Shown: positions 17,295 through 25,176 of the stretch, in pieces | How the letters are laid out: every line of letters begins with the position of its first letter | How positions within the stretch are numbered: the stretch's first letter is position 1 | Source: an uncultured Acetobacteraceae bacterium | GTDB taxonomy: Bacteria; Pseudomonadota; Alphaproteobacteria; Acetobacterales; Acetobacteraceae | DNA length: 64,000 nt | Assembly (NCBI GenBank): GCA_903895595.1 | Contig: CAITUP010000099.1 | Span: 62,001-126,000 of the forward strand | Direction: 5' to 3' | Program-made: the position numbers and the translations under genes | Notes under the pieces: generated by a model | The model's input: the letters and a program-made list of their open reading frames with translations, nothing else | Databases searched by the model: none | What the model was told of the DNA's origin: nothing

Positions 17295-17939
17295 ATGGAC
17301 CGAGCCACCCTCTTGGACCGGTCCCGTTGGGGCATGAACATCGCCGCTCGGACGATGGGGGTCCCCACGGACCTCTTTCGGCCGCGCGGTGTGCGTAACC
17401 CTCTCGCGCCGGAAAACCGCATGATGCGCATGCATGCGGCCTTTACCCCACGGACCAGTCGGTCGTCGCGCGGCAATCTGTACGGCGACCCGCTGTGGCT
17501 CGGCATTTTCGATGCCGCCTACACGCGGGTCGGAGACTATCTGGTTCAGCCCGAAGGAACCTACTTCATTGCCGCGCAAAAGGCTCTCGCCGAACCGCTG
17601 TGCGTGCAAACCAATCGCCGTTTGACGATCAGCCGAGCGATCCCGCCGGGGCTTGTAGGTGAGAATGGGTACGGCGGCATCATCGCGGGAAACAACGCCG
17701 TGTTGATGGAAGGCTGGCCAGCGAGCGTGCTGGGTGTCCAAAGCACCGGTAGCCCCACCGCGGCACTGCCGAGCGATATGTCAGTGCCATATCTGTCGAT
17801 ATTGTTGCCGCAGGCGATTGGTATAGTCCTCCAGATCAACGATTTGATCGCCGACGATCTCGGCCGCGGCGCCGTGATCGGCGCGGCGGAATTGACCGAC
17901 ATGGGCTGGCGCATAACCGCGAAACAGGCGTCGGCCTGA
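17295..17939 (+). CDS. Putative head-closure/minor head protein
   Basis: A 214-residue protein starting at ATG 17295, one base after the previous stop; the longer upstream frame is only an extension through the preceding gene. It contains a basic N-terminal arm, then VGDYLVQPEGTYFIAAQ near residue 88, a beta-rich stretch that resembles head-closure (stopper) proteins which seal the portal. Its stop overlaps the next start (TGATG at 17937-17941). Family assignment is tentative. Confidence 0.45.
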   Translation: MDRATLLDRSRWGMNIAARTMGVPTDLFRPRGVRNPLAPENRMMRMHAAFTPRTSRSSRGNLYGDPLWLGIFDAAYTRVGDYLVQPEGTYFIAAQKALAEPLCVQTNRRLTISRAIPPGLVGENGYGGIIAGNNAVLMEGWPASVLGVQSTGSPTAALPSDMSVPYLSILLPQAIGIVLQINDLIADDLGRGAVIGAAELTDMGWRITAKQASA

Positions 17940-18748
17940 TGGCGGATTTGGCGGATGTCGAAGCAGCCTTGGTAGGCTTGGCAACCACGGCGCTTTATCC
18001 CGACGGCCAGACCGCCACGAGCGCGGTCGGCGTCGACTGCCGGATCTATCGCGGCTGGCCCACGCCAGCCGCGCTGGATGCCGATCTGCGGACCGGCAAA
18101 GTCAACGTAACGGTCTGCCCCGACAGCGCGCCGGGTCAAACCCTGACCCGTTATACATCGGAATGGTTCGGTACACCGACTATCCCCGCATTGTCGGTTT
18201 CGGTCGCCGGAAACACGGTCGATTTCTCCGGGACTGCGGACGTTGGTCAGGTCGCGGGAATACTGTTTGCCAATCGGACCTTTGTATACCGCACGGTCGC
18301 CGGCGACACGCCCAGTACGGTGGCCGCGAACCTCGCGGTCTTCATCCGGGCGCGGCAAGTCGTGCAACTGTCCGGCGCAACGTTAACGATCCCCGGCGCG
18401 TCTAACGTCGTCGCGCGCGTCGTCGCCGATAGTTCCGTCGCACAGGAAGTCCGGCGCCAAAGCCACGATGTTCGGATTACCTGCTGGTGTCCGACCCCCT
18501 CTCTCCGGGATAGCGCGGTGGCTGCGATCGACAGCGCCCTTGCCAGTCGGGTCTTCATCGCTCTGCCGGACTCGAGCCAAGCCCACATCGCCTACAAAAA
18601 CACGACGGTGTTCGATCAATCGCAAAATGCGTCGCTGTACCGGCGGGATCTGATCTACACCGCTGAATATCCCACCATCCTGTCGGTGTCGGCCCCCGCG
18701 ATGCTTTTCGGAGACCTGGCCCTCAACGCCATCGACGTCAGCGTGTAA
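17939..18748 (+). CDS. Putative neck/tail-terminator protein with beta insertion
   Basis: A 269-residue protein between the head-closure and sheath genes, the usual slot for a tail terminator or tail-completion protein. The N-terminal third (DVEAALVGLATTALYP) and the last third (EVRRQSHDVRITCWCP onward) read like one fold of this class. Residues about 72-160 form a separate beta-rich block with a VAGDTPSTVAANLAVFI motif that looks inserted. It begins within the previous stop codon and is therefore coupled to it. Confidence 0.45.
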   Translation: MADLADVEAALVGLATTALYPDGQTATSAVGVDCRIYRGWPTPAALDADLRTGKVNVTVCPDSAPGQTLTRYTSEWFGTPTIPALSVSVAGNTVDFSGTADVGQVAGILFANRTFVYRTVAGDTPSTVAANLAVFIRARQVVQLSGATLTIPGASNVVARVVADSSVAQEVRRQSHDVRITCWCPTPSLRDSAVAAIDSALASRVFIALPDSSQAHIAYKNTTVFDQSQNASLYRRDLIYTAEYPTILSVSAPAMLFGDLALNAIDVSV

Positions 18749-18802
18749 TTCGTAATGGTGGATCGCCACCGCGTCATGATTTCAGAAACAAGGCGGTAAA
18801 TA

Positions 18803-20365
18803 ATGCCAATTGTCCAGCAAGGGGCAATCAACACTACTGCTCTGATCGTCCCCGATCTCTACGTGCAGATTGTTCCCCCTCAAAACCTCGTATTGAATGG
18901 CGTCCCGACCAATATCGTCGGGGTGGTCGGGACCGCGTCCTGGGGACCCGTCGGGCAACCCGTGATCGTTTCCACCATGGCGGACTACAACGCCAGTTTC
19001 GGTCCCGTCGTCGCGCGCCAATTCGACATGGGGACCCATGTCGCAACCGCGGTGCAGCAGGGCGCGCAGGATTTCCGCTGCGTTCGCGTGACCGACGGCA
19101 GCGACACCGCGGCGCAAAGCAGCCCAACCGGTAGCACCGTGACGTTCACCGCGATCTGCACAGGATCGTTGGGCAACAGCATCACGGTAACCCTGCAACC
19201 CGGGTCCAGGGCCGCCACGTGGCAGCTGCTGGTGGGGCTGCCAGGCAACCGCCCCGAACTCTACGACAATATTTCCGGGACAGGTGCGACCTTCTGGACC
19301 AATCTGGCAACGGCGGTAAATACCGGCCAAGGCCCGCAGCGTGGTCCATCCCGCCTGATTGCCGTCAATGCCGGTGGCGCGACGGTGAGCCCAACCGGTT
19401 TCACCCTAACGCTCGGCACCACCGTCGCCGGGACCGACGGCACAGCCGCCGTTTCCGCATCGCAGCTGATTGGCCAGGACGGCTCTATCCGGACAGGCCT
19501 CTACGCCCTCCGCGGCCAAGGATGTGGAATCGGTTTGGTCGCGGACGCCAGCGACCCAACGAAATGGAGCATACAAGCGTCCTTCGGATTGCAGGAAGGC
19601 GTCTACATGATCCTCACCGGCCCGCCCGGCGACACGATCCAAAATGCGATCTCCGTGAAGCATGCCGCCGGCCTCGATTCCTACGCCGTGAAGCTGATGT
19701 TCGGAGATTGGATATGGTGGTCCGATCAAACGAATGCGACGGTCCGTTTGGTCTCGCCCCAAGGGTTCGTGGCTGGGCGCCTGTCCAACCTCTCGCCCGA
19801 GCAGTCCAGTCTGAACAAACCGCTCTATGGCGTTGTCGGTAGCCAACATTTCGGGACACCGAATTCGAGCCTCAACACCGCGTATTCAGTCGCGGATATT
19901 TCCGCACTGCTGAGTGCTGGCATCGACCTGATATGCAATCCTCAACCGGCGGGCAGCTTTTGGGGCGTTCGCGGAGGACGCAACTCGTCGTCCAATGTAA
20001 CCATTAACGGCGACAATTATACAAGACTGACAAATTATATCGCCGCGACCTTGGCCGCCGGCATGGGCTTATACGTCGGCCGGGTCATCAACGCGGGGCT
20101 TCTACGCCAGATACGGGCGACTTTGCTGTCTTTCCTGCAAAATATGCTGAACCAGGGATTACTTGGTACCGTGACGAACGCACTGCCCTTCAGTGTGATT
20201 TGCGACGCGTCCAACAACCCAGCCTCGCGGACAGGCCTCGGCTACGTGCAGGCCGATATTCAGGTCCAATATCAGGCAATCAACGAAATCTTCCTAATCA
20301 ATCTGGAAGGAGGGCAGACAGTCAGCGTTTCCACGCAAACCCTGCCCACCGGTCAGCCAGCATAA
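18803..20365 (+). CDS. Contractile tail sheath protein
   Basis: A 520-residue protein recognisable as the sheath of contractile tails. The opening VPDLYVQIVPPQ, the early VGVVGTASWGPVGQP (about residues 38-52) and the C-terminal domain with INAGLLRQIRATLLSFLQ (near 430) and the final strand pairs fit P2/Mu sheath subunits. The middle domain is a beta-rich insertion. The tube gene follows 12 bases later. Presence of an intact sheath shows that the particle is of the contractile type. Confidence 0.9.
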   Translation: MPIVQQGAINTTALIVPDLYVQIVPPQNLVLNGVPTNIVGVVGTASWGPVGQPVIVSTMADYNASFGPVVARQFDMGTHVATAVQQGAQDFRCVRVTDGSDTAAQSSPTGSTVTFTAICTGSLGNSITVTLQPGSRAATWQLLVGLPGNRPELYDNISGTGATFWTNLATAVNTGQGPQRGPSRLIAVNAGGATVSPTGFTLTLGTTVAGTDGTAAVSASQLIGQDGSIRTGLYALRGQGCGIGLVADASDPTKWSIQASFGLQEGVYMILTGPPGDTIQNAISVKHAAGLDSYAVKLMFGDWIWWSDQTNATVRLVSPQGFVAGRLSNLSPEQSSLNKPLYGVVGSQHFGTPNSSLNTAYSVADISALLSAGIDLICNPQPAGSFWGVRGGRNSSSNVTINGDNYTRLTNYIAATLAAGMGLYVGRVINAGLLRQIRATLLSFLQNMLNQGLLGTVTNALPFSVICDASNNPASRTGLGYVQADIQVQYQAINEIFLINLEGGQTVSVSTQTLPTGQPA

Positions 20366-20377
20366 AGGGGATACAGG

Positions 20378-20806
20378 ATGTCATTCACAGCCTTTTCCGT
20401 CGGCCGCGACACCCAGCTGGTCGTCATGGGCCCGTCTGGGCGGATCGACCTGACCTACGTCACATCGTTCGAAAGTCATCAGCTGACCCAATCCGTGCGG
20501 GTCAGCCGCATGGACGGCACCCACATGGGGGCCGAACTGCCGAAAGGTTGGGGCGGCAGCTTCGAGCTGGATCGCGGCAACTCGGTCGTCGACGACTTCA
20601 TCGCAGCGGCGGAGCAGCAGTACTACAGTGGCGCCGGCCCGGTCAGCGGTACAATGTATCAATATATCACCGAGCCTGACGGATCCCTCTCGACATACCA
20701 GTATGACGGGGTGTCCTTCCGGCTCGCGAGTTCCGGCACATGGCGCGGCGACTCCGCCGTGAAACAGAAGCTCGAATTTTTCGCGGCGACCCGTCGGAGG
20801 ATCTGA
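20378..20806 (+). CDS. Tail tube protein
   Basis: A 142-residue protein directly after the sheath gene, matching the size and position of the inner tube subunit. It has the beta-barrel composition of tube proteins, with a central segment LPKGWGGSFELDRGN near residue 52 similar to Mu gpM/P2-like tubes. Its stop overlaps the start of the tail chaperone (TGATG, 20804-20808). Confidence 0.75.
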   Translation: MSFTAFSVGRDTQLVVMGPSGRIDLTYVTSFESHQLTQSVRVSRMDGTHMGAELPKGWGGSFELDRGNSVVDDFIAAAEQQYYSGAGPVSGTMYQYITEPDGSLSTYQYDGVSFRLASSGTWRGDSAVKQKLEFFAATRRRI

Positions 20807-21159
20807 TGACACCGACGGAAAGTGTTTTAGCCGCCGCGAATGAGCGCCTCACCGCCATTGCCTCCGACGGTCGCGTCGTCGTGGTGCGGCAATTGACCGC
20901 CCTCGACAAGCTGCGGCTGCTCAAGGCTGCCGGTCCCGCCTTAGCGGAAAACCAAGCGTGGCTGGGTGTCGCGATGCTGGCGGCTTCTGTCGCGGAAATC
21001 GACGGTGTTCCAGTGCCCCGACCGGCATCCGAACAGCAGATCGAAGCGCTGGTTGGCCGCTTGGGCGATGTCGGGCTGGATGCCGCGGCGAGTGCGTTAT
21101 CGGGCGCGGAAACCCCAGGGGAGTCCGCTGCGGGAAACTCGCTCGGCACCCCGACTTGA
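20806..21159 (+). CDS. Tail assembly chaperone, short (unshifted) form
   Basis: The 117-residue product of zero-frame reading, starting on the TGATG overlap with the tube gene. It is mostly helical with a LTALDKLRLLKAAGP segment near residue 25. It occupies the gap between tube and tape measure where contractile and siphovirus tails encode a chaperone pair analogous to lambda gpG/gpGT. The frame ends 7 codons after a slippery heptamer, and a second frame continues the protein, so this is the short member of the pair. Confidence 0.8.
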   Translation: MTPTESVLAAANERLTAIASDGRVVVVRQLTALDKLRLLKAAGPALAENQAWLGVAMLAASVAEIDGVPVPRPASEQQIEALVGRLGDVGLDAAASALSGAETPGESAAGNSLGTPT

Positions 21160-21320
21160 TCGACTGCCTGTATCTGATCAGGCACGGGGTGCCGTTCGAT
21201 GTTGCTTTTTCCCTCCCGGCCGACGAACGCCAAGCGTTTGTCGTGGCCCTCGGCACATTGGATGGTCATGTATTCGACTGGAATACCGGCCAATGGCTTG
21301 AAACGACGGTTGACCCCTAA
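20806..21320 (+). CDS. Tail assembly chaperone, long form made by -1 frameshift
   Basis: Slipping back one base on GGGAAAC (21132-21138) joins the first 111 codons to a 60-codon extension read from 21138 to the stop ending at 21320, giving about 171 residues. The extension (LARHPDLIDCLYLIRHGVPF at its start, ending in ETTVDP) has no start codon or ribosome binding site of its own in a sensible place, which favours expression only by frameshift. In lambda-like and P2-like phages the long form recruits tube subunits to the tape measure. The coordinates span both reading frames. Confidence 0.75.
21132..21138 (+). promoter_or_regulatory. Slippery heptamer GGGAAAC for -1 frameshifting
   Basis: The zero-frame codons are GGA (21133-21135) and AAC (21136-21138), preceded by G, giving the X-XXY-YYZ pattern. 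It differs from the lambda G/T site (GGGAAAG) only at the last base. The -1 frame is open from here to 21320. Confidence 0.8.
21144..21194 (+). promoter_or_regulatory. Frameshift-stimulating hairpin
   Basis: CGGCACCCCG (21144-21153) pairs perfectly with CGGGGTGCCG (21185-21194). Within the loop, TGCCTG (21165-21170) pairs with CAGGCA (21179-21184), stacking directly on the outer stem. The structure begins 5 bases after the slippery heptamer, within the spacer range known for -1 frameshift stimulators. Confidence 0.75.
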
Positions 21321-21331
21321 TCGGCAAGCAG

Positions 21332-22246
21332 ATGTCTCCTCTTCCAATTTTTAAACCCGAATGGCGGCCTAACCTCGGTTCGGCGGTTAGGCATCTGCCT
21401 AGGCATCCTGCCTTTTCGAGCGAGCGGGGCGCCAGGCAGATCGCCGGTCGGGCCCCTGTGTTACCCGTGGGCCGCTCCCGAGGACTAGCCGGTGTGACCG
21501 TGTACCTCAACAACCAACCGCGACGCGCAGCGGCCTCAAACCTCGCCCTGCCCCCGCTTGGGCCCGCCGTTAACAACGGGTCCGCATCGCCCATGATAAC
21601 GACGCTCCCGGGGTATTCCCTCAGTGCCGCACGGCGAACATCCAACGCCTCGGGTTCGAGCCGACAGCCGACGCAACCAGCCCTGCTCCGCTCGACGATA
21701 AAGTCGCGTGAACCAGCAACGCCGCTACCGTCGTTTCAACCTACCCCACCGACGCAACCGTCTGCCACCTTAGGCCTCAAAACGGTATCAAGTCCTGGGA
21801 CATCGTCAGGGGTGGCGCGGATAGCAAATGGGCGGGCAGCTTTCGCCTATCCAGCCGAGCCACCAAGTCGCCCGCGGGTTGTATCGAGCCCCCTCCGCCT
21901 CCCGAGCACCCGGACCAGTCGTCCACCGACGACACAGAACGTGCGGACGGCAACGCCGCGGCAACCGCAACACTGGGCACCGCCCGCACGGTCGTCCATT
22001 GGTTCCCTCGGCCAAGACGGCGGCATGAACGCACCGATGCCGATCTCCACGCGACAATCGGACATGACCGCGGCAAGTGGTTCTGGTTCGGATACACTGG
22101 ACCAAGCCGAAATTCATTTGGACGGACAAATTTTAGGTCATTGGGTTTTATCGCATTTGGAAGAGGTACTCACGCAACCTCAGACCGGAGCCAGCTTTAC
22201 CAACCGGCGAAACGCGACGGTTTGGTCGGGCCAGCCGCTTTACTAA
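21332..22246 (+). CDS. Probable short tape-measure protein
   Basis: A 304-residue protein in the tape-measure slot, between tail chaperone and hub-proximal genes. It is unusual: most of residues 1-245 are rich in proline, serine, threonine, arginine and alanine, with no membrane segment and little predicted helix. Only the C-terminal 50 residues look folded, with an AEIHLDGQILGHWVLSHLE segment resembling the ends of larger alphaproteobacterial tape measures. Typical contractile phages carry 600-1000 residues here. If it sets tail length at about 1.5 angstrom per residue, the tail would be about 45 nm. It could instead be a replacement protein with another role. Confidence 0.5.
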   Translation: MSPLPIFKPEWRPNLGSAVRHLPRHPAFSSERGARQIAGRAPVLPVGRSRGLAGVTVYLNNQPRRAAASNLALPPLGPAVNNGSASPMITTLPGYSLSAARRTSNASGSSRQPTQPALLRSTIKSREPATPLPSFQPTPPTQPSATLGLKTVSSPGTSSGVARIANGRAAFAYPAEPPSRPRVVSSPLRLPSTRTSRPPTTQNVRTATPRQPQHWAPPARSSIGSLGQDGGMNAPMPISTRQSDMTAASGSGSDTLDQAEIHLDGQILGHWVLSHLEEVLTQPQTGASFTNRRNATVWSGQPLY

Positions 22247-22268
22247 CACAATCCACAGGGACGCTCGA

Positions 22269-23009
22269 ATGCCTCAAGCAGTGTTATCGCTCGGCCCGAT
22301 CTCATTCCAGGAATTCGAAATTCCTCCGTCGATTACGTTCGGAGGCAGGCAACGCATCGCGACCCACTATTTGAGTTCCGGTGCGCGCCAGATTGACACG
22401 CTTGGCCCGAATGACTCCGACATTTCGTTCGCGGGCGTTCTATCCGGTTCGAACGCGGCAATCAGAGCCCAGGAAATCGACACACTGCGATCCCTTGGAA
22501 CACCCCTGTTGTTGGCGTGGAGCAATTTCGAATATCTTGTTATAATAAATGAATTTCAGGCGGAGTACCGGAACCGGCGTTGGATCCCCTACCGAATCGC
22601 ATGCACCGTCGTATCCGCCCCCGTATCGTCGAGTATCACCGGCAACGAAGTGATGATGATCGATGCACTCGCGTCGCTCAACCTCATGTATGATGTCGCG
22701 CGGGCCTTTTCCACGGCCGTCCCGGACCCCCGTCCAATGGTCTCTTCGGCATCCGGCGCTCGCGCCAATACCCCGGCGTTAGCCCTCGCTGCCGCGTCGC
22801 TTGTTACCGCGACGTCCATCTTGACCACGGAAGCTGCGAACCAGGAGTCTCAATTGTTGGGCACGACCATATCGTTCGCGGGTCTGGCGACGACGCCCTC
22901 TGAATATATTTTTCAGCTCGCGGAGATCGCGGAAGGCTTACAATCCTTGGCGTCCGCGTTGGATTGCGTCGGCCATGCCGCATTGTGCCTCAGGGAGGTC
23001 AGTCCATGA
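22269..23009 (+). CDS. Tail/baseplate protein, Mu gpN or XkdP-like
   Basis: A 246-residue protein between tape measure and LysM gene. The first 130 residues are beta-rich and include FEIPPSITFGGRQRIATHY near residue 16 and GPNDSDISFAGVL near 46, a pattern of the baseplate protein that links the tape measure and hub (DNA-circulation/XkdP/gp53-like families). The C-terminal half is helical and alanine-rich. The stop overlaps the next start (ATGA at 23006). Exact family is uncertain. Confidence 0.55.
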   Translation: MPQAVLSLGPISFQEFEIPPSITFGGRQRIATHYLSSGARQIDTLGPNDSDISFAGVLSGSNAAIRAQEIDTLRSLGTPLLLAWSNFEYLVIINEFQAEYRNRRWIPYRIACTVVSAPVSSSITGNEVMMIDALASLNLMYDVARAFSTAVPDPRPMVSSASGARANTPALALAAASLVTATSILTTEAANQESQLLGTTISFAGLATTPSEYIFQLAEIAEGLQSLASALDCVGHAALCLREVSP

Positions 23010-23197
23010 ATGTGCAAACCATTACCGTGGTATCCGGCAATCTCTTTCAAATCGCCGCGGCATATCTCGGCGACGCAACCCAGTGGATACGCATCGCAGA
23101 AATGAACCGGTTGTCGGATCCCTTCCTGACGGGCGTGACGAGTTTAGTCATTCCCCCCACTATCCCACCGGCGGGAGCAGCCGTTGTCGGACAATAG
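23006..23197 (+). CDS. Small LysM-like tail protein (gpX-type)
   Basis: A 63-residue protein, nearly all one LysM-like module: VVSGNLFQIAAAYLGDATQW followed by an asparagine and leucine rich turn and VIPPTIPP. Small gpX-type proteins at this position connect the hub to other baseplate parts. ATG 23006 overlaps the previous stop, preceded by GGGAGG (22993-22998). The 3' end overlaps the next gene by 14 bases. Confidence 0.7.
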   Translation: MNVQTITVVSGNLFQIAAAYLGDATQWIRIAEMNRLSDPFLTGVTSLVIPPTIPPAGAAVVGQ

Positions 23198-24218
23198 CAC
23201 CGGGGCAGCACCACGATCGCCGCGCCTGCGCGTACTCTTGAACGGCGCGACCGAAATTGCCCCGCACTATGCGGAAATCACACACACGGCGTCCTATGCG
23301 GCTGCCACATTTACAATTGCTATCCCTTTGGCGGAACGCCCCGATCTGAACGCTGGTTTTTGGCTTGCATCGAGCCAACCCGAGGTCCAGATACAAGTCG
23401 CGCTTAATGCTTGGTCACCGTATCTTGAATTGATATCCGGCCGCTGCGACTCGATGCACCTCAATCCCATAAGTGGCGTCGTACGTCTGCAAGGGCGTGA
23501 TCGAGCCGCATCGCTCTTGGATACCAAATCGTCCATCGTCTATCAAAATCGAACGTCTGGCGAGATAGCAACCGATCTGGCTACACGCCACGGTCTCACA
23601 CCAGCCGTCGCTCCAAGTTCGGGATATGCCGGCCGGTACTACGCCAATGAAACGCAGCTCGCCAGCCTCGTCCAATTCTCGAAGCTCACGTCGGACTGGG
23701 ACATATTGGTCTCGCTCGCACAGTTGGAAGATTTCGATCTATACGTAAGCGGATCAGCATTGACGTTCCAACCGCGCACCGCGGCGACGCAAGTACCGCA
23801 ATCGATTAATGCTCAGGATTTGATGGATCTGCAAATTTCGCGGCGCCTAGCGCTCTCCGGCGGCGTTAACACATCCGTCCGGAGTTGGGATTCTGCTAAC
23901 CAGACATTCGTTTCCGCCTCCGGGAATTCGCCGGGCAGTTCGACGGACGCTCCCAGGTATTCCGTTATAAAGCCCAATCTCTCTCCCCAGATGGCAAAAA
24001 CCTTGGCATCCCAAATGGCGTCGGATATTTATCGGAACTCGATGCATGTTGCGATGACGATGCCAGGCAGCACGGATTTGAGTATCAGAACGCCCCTGAG
24101 GCTGACAGGACTGGCAATACCTCTTACCCAGATTTTCGAAATCGAGGTCATCAAACGATCCTTCCGCTCGAAATCGGGCTTCGTTCAGAATATATTCGCG
24201 GTCCAGTCGGCTGCATAG
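23184..24218 (+). CDS. Baseplate hub protein (gpD / Mu gp44-like)
   Basis: A 344-residue protein matching the hub trimer of contractile tails. The early LRVLLNGATEIAPHYAEI and the later LISGRCDSMHLNPISGVVRLQG reflect the first barrel domain, and KLTSDWDILVSLAQLEDFDL near residue 170 is the typical mid-domain. The start is a TTG at 23184, inside the LysM gene, with GGGAGCAG just upstream; the next in-frame ATG would remove conserved N-terminal strands. Overlap and rare start suggest coupled, reduced translation. Confidence 0.75.
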   Translation: MSDNSTGAAPRSPRLRVLLNGATEIAPHYAEITHTASYAAATFTIAIPLAERPDLNAGFWLASSQPEVQIQVALNAWSPYLELISGRCDSMHLNPISGVVRLQGRDRAASLLDTKSSIVYQNRTSGEIATDLATRHGLTPAVAPSSGYAGRYYANETQLASLVQFSKLTSDWDILVSLAQLEDFDLYVSGSALTFQPRTAATQVPQSINAQDLMDLQISRRLALSGGVNTSVRSWDSANQTFVSASGNSPGSSTDAPRYSVIKPNLSPQMAKTLASQMASDIYRNSMHVAMTMPGSTDLSIRTPLRLTGLAIPLTQIFEIEVIKRSFRSKSGFVQNIFAVQSAA

Positions 24219-24271
24219 GACGTCCGAGATAACGCCTCCTCGCTGTTCGAACTCATGGCCGGAAATAATCT

Positions 24272-24787
24272 ATGCATCGCTTTCTCCATGCACTTAAAGC
24301 TCACGCGGAACTGTCCAGCCAAACGACCGGTCAGCCGCGGTTCGCCACCATCACCTCCTATAACGCCGCGAACGCCACCGCCCGCGTTCTGCTGCAACCG
24401 GAGGGTACCCTAAGCGGCTGGCTCCCGGTATTATCGGCCTGGAGCGGTAACGGATGGGGCATGGTTTGCCCCTTGGCCGCGGGCGATCAGGTTGTGGTAA
24501 TCGCTCAAGAAGGCGAAGCGGCACACGGCATCATCGTCGGTCGCGCGTTTTCCTCCACCTCACCACCTCCTCAGGCACCGTCCGGTGAATGTTGGTTGGT
24601 GCATCCGTCCGGTGCGGCGATAAAGCTGCAAAGGGATGGCACGGTCGCGATCTCAGGAGACCTGCATGTAACCGGAGATATTTACGATCGGCACGGATCT
24701 TTGGACCACCTCAGAGCAGCATACAATTCTCACACCCACACGACTTCCGGGGGTGCCGCGACCTCGGGTCCGAACTTACAAGATTGA
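24272..24787 (+). CDS. Baseplate spike protein (gpV-like)
   Basis: A 171-residue protein with the layout of the P2 gpV / Mu gp45 membrane-piercing spike. An OB-fold covers about residues 20-95 (RFATITSYNAANATARVLL, then GDQVVVIAQEGE). A short beta-helix follows with GAAIKLQRDGTVAISGDLHV, and the tip region YNSHTHTTSGG holds the HxH motif that binds an iron ion in known spikes. It sits between hub and wedge genes. Confidence 0.85.
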   Translation: MHRFLHALKAHAELSSQTTGQPRFATITSYNAANATARVLLQPEGTLSGWLPVLSAWSGNGWGMVCPLAAGDQVVVIAQEGEAAHGIIVGRAFSSTSPPPQAPSGECWLVHPSGAAIKLQRDGTVAISGDLHVTGDIYDRHGSLDHLRAAYNSHTHTTSGGAATSGPNLQD

Positions 24788-24791
24788 TTTC

Positions 24792-25172
24792 ATGATCGCA
24801 GATTTAAGACATACATGGGGTGGCGACCTGGAAGCTGGCCCGGCCGGCGATCTCGCTCTGATGGCTGGCTCGCCAGCGGTGTCGCAACGGGTATTGCGGC
24901 GCCTGCTTACCGGTAAAGGGGATTACATCTGGAGTCCGACATACGGCGCGGGCCTGCCCGGATACGTGGGCCGACCGACAGCCAGTGGTCAAATCGAAGC
25001 GACCGTAAGGTCCCAGATGTTGCTTGAGCCGGCGGTCGCACGATTCCCGTCCCCCTCGGTGACGATAACAGATCAGCCAGAAACCGGATTAGGGGTCTTC
25101 GAACTCCTTATTCGGTACCAAGACGCCGCGACAAGTCAGGATGCCTCGTTGTCTGTCGCTATGACCGGATAA
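24792..25172 (+). CDS. Baseplate wedge protein (gpW / gp25-like)
   Basis: A 126-residue protein starting at ATG 24792, 4 bases after the spike stop. It shows the gp25-like pattern: a DLALMAGSPAVSQRVLRRLL helix near residue 20, the aromatic GDYIWSPTYGAGLPGYVG near 42, and an alternating beta segment at the end. In the baseplate this protein nucleates the sheath. The next gene (gpJ) starts 4 bases later. Confidence 0.8.
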   Translation: MIADLRHTWGGDLEAGPAGDLALMAGSPAVSQRVLRRLLTGKGDYIWSPTYGAGLPGYVGRPTASGQIEATVRSQMLLEPAVARFPSPSVTITDQPETGLGVFELLIRYQDAATSQDASLSVAMTG

Positions 25173-25176
25173 TATC

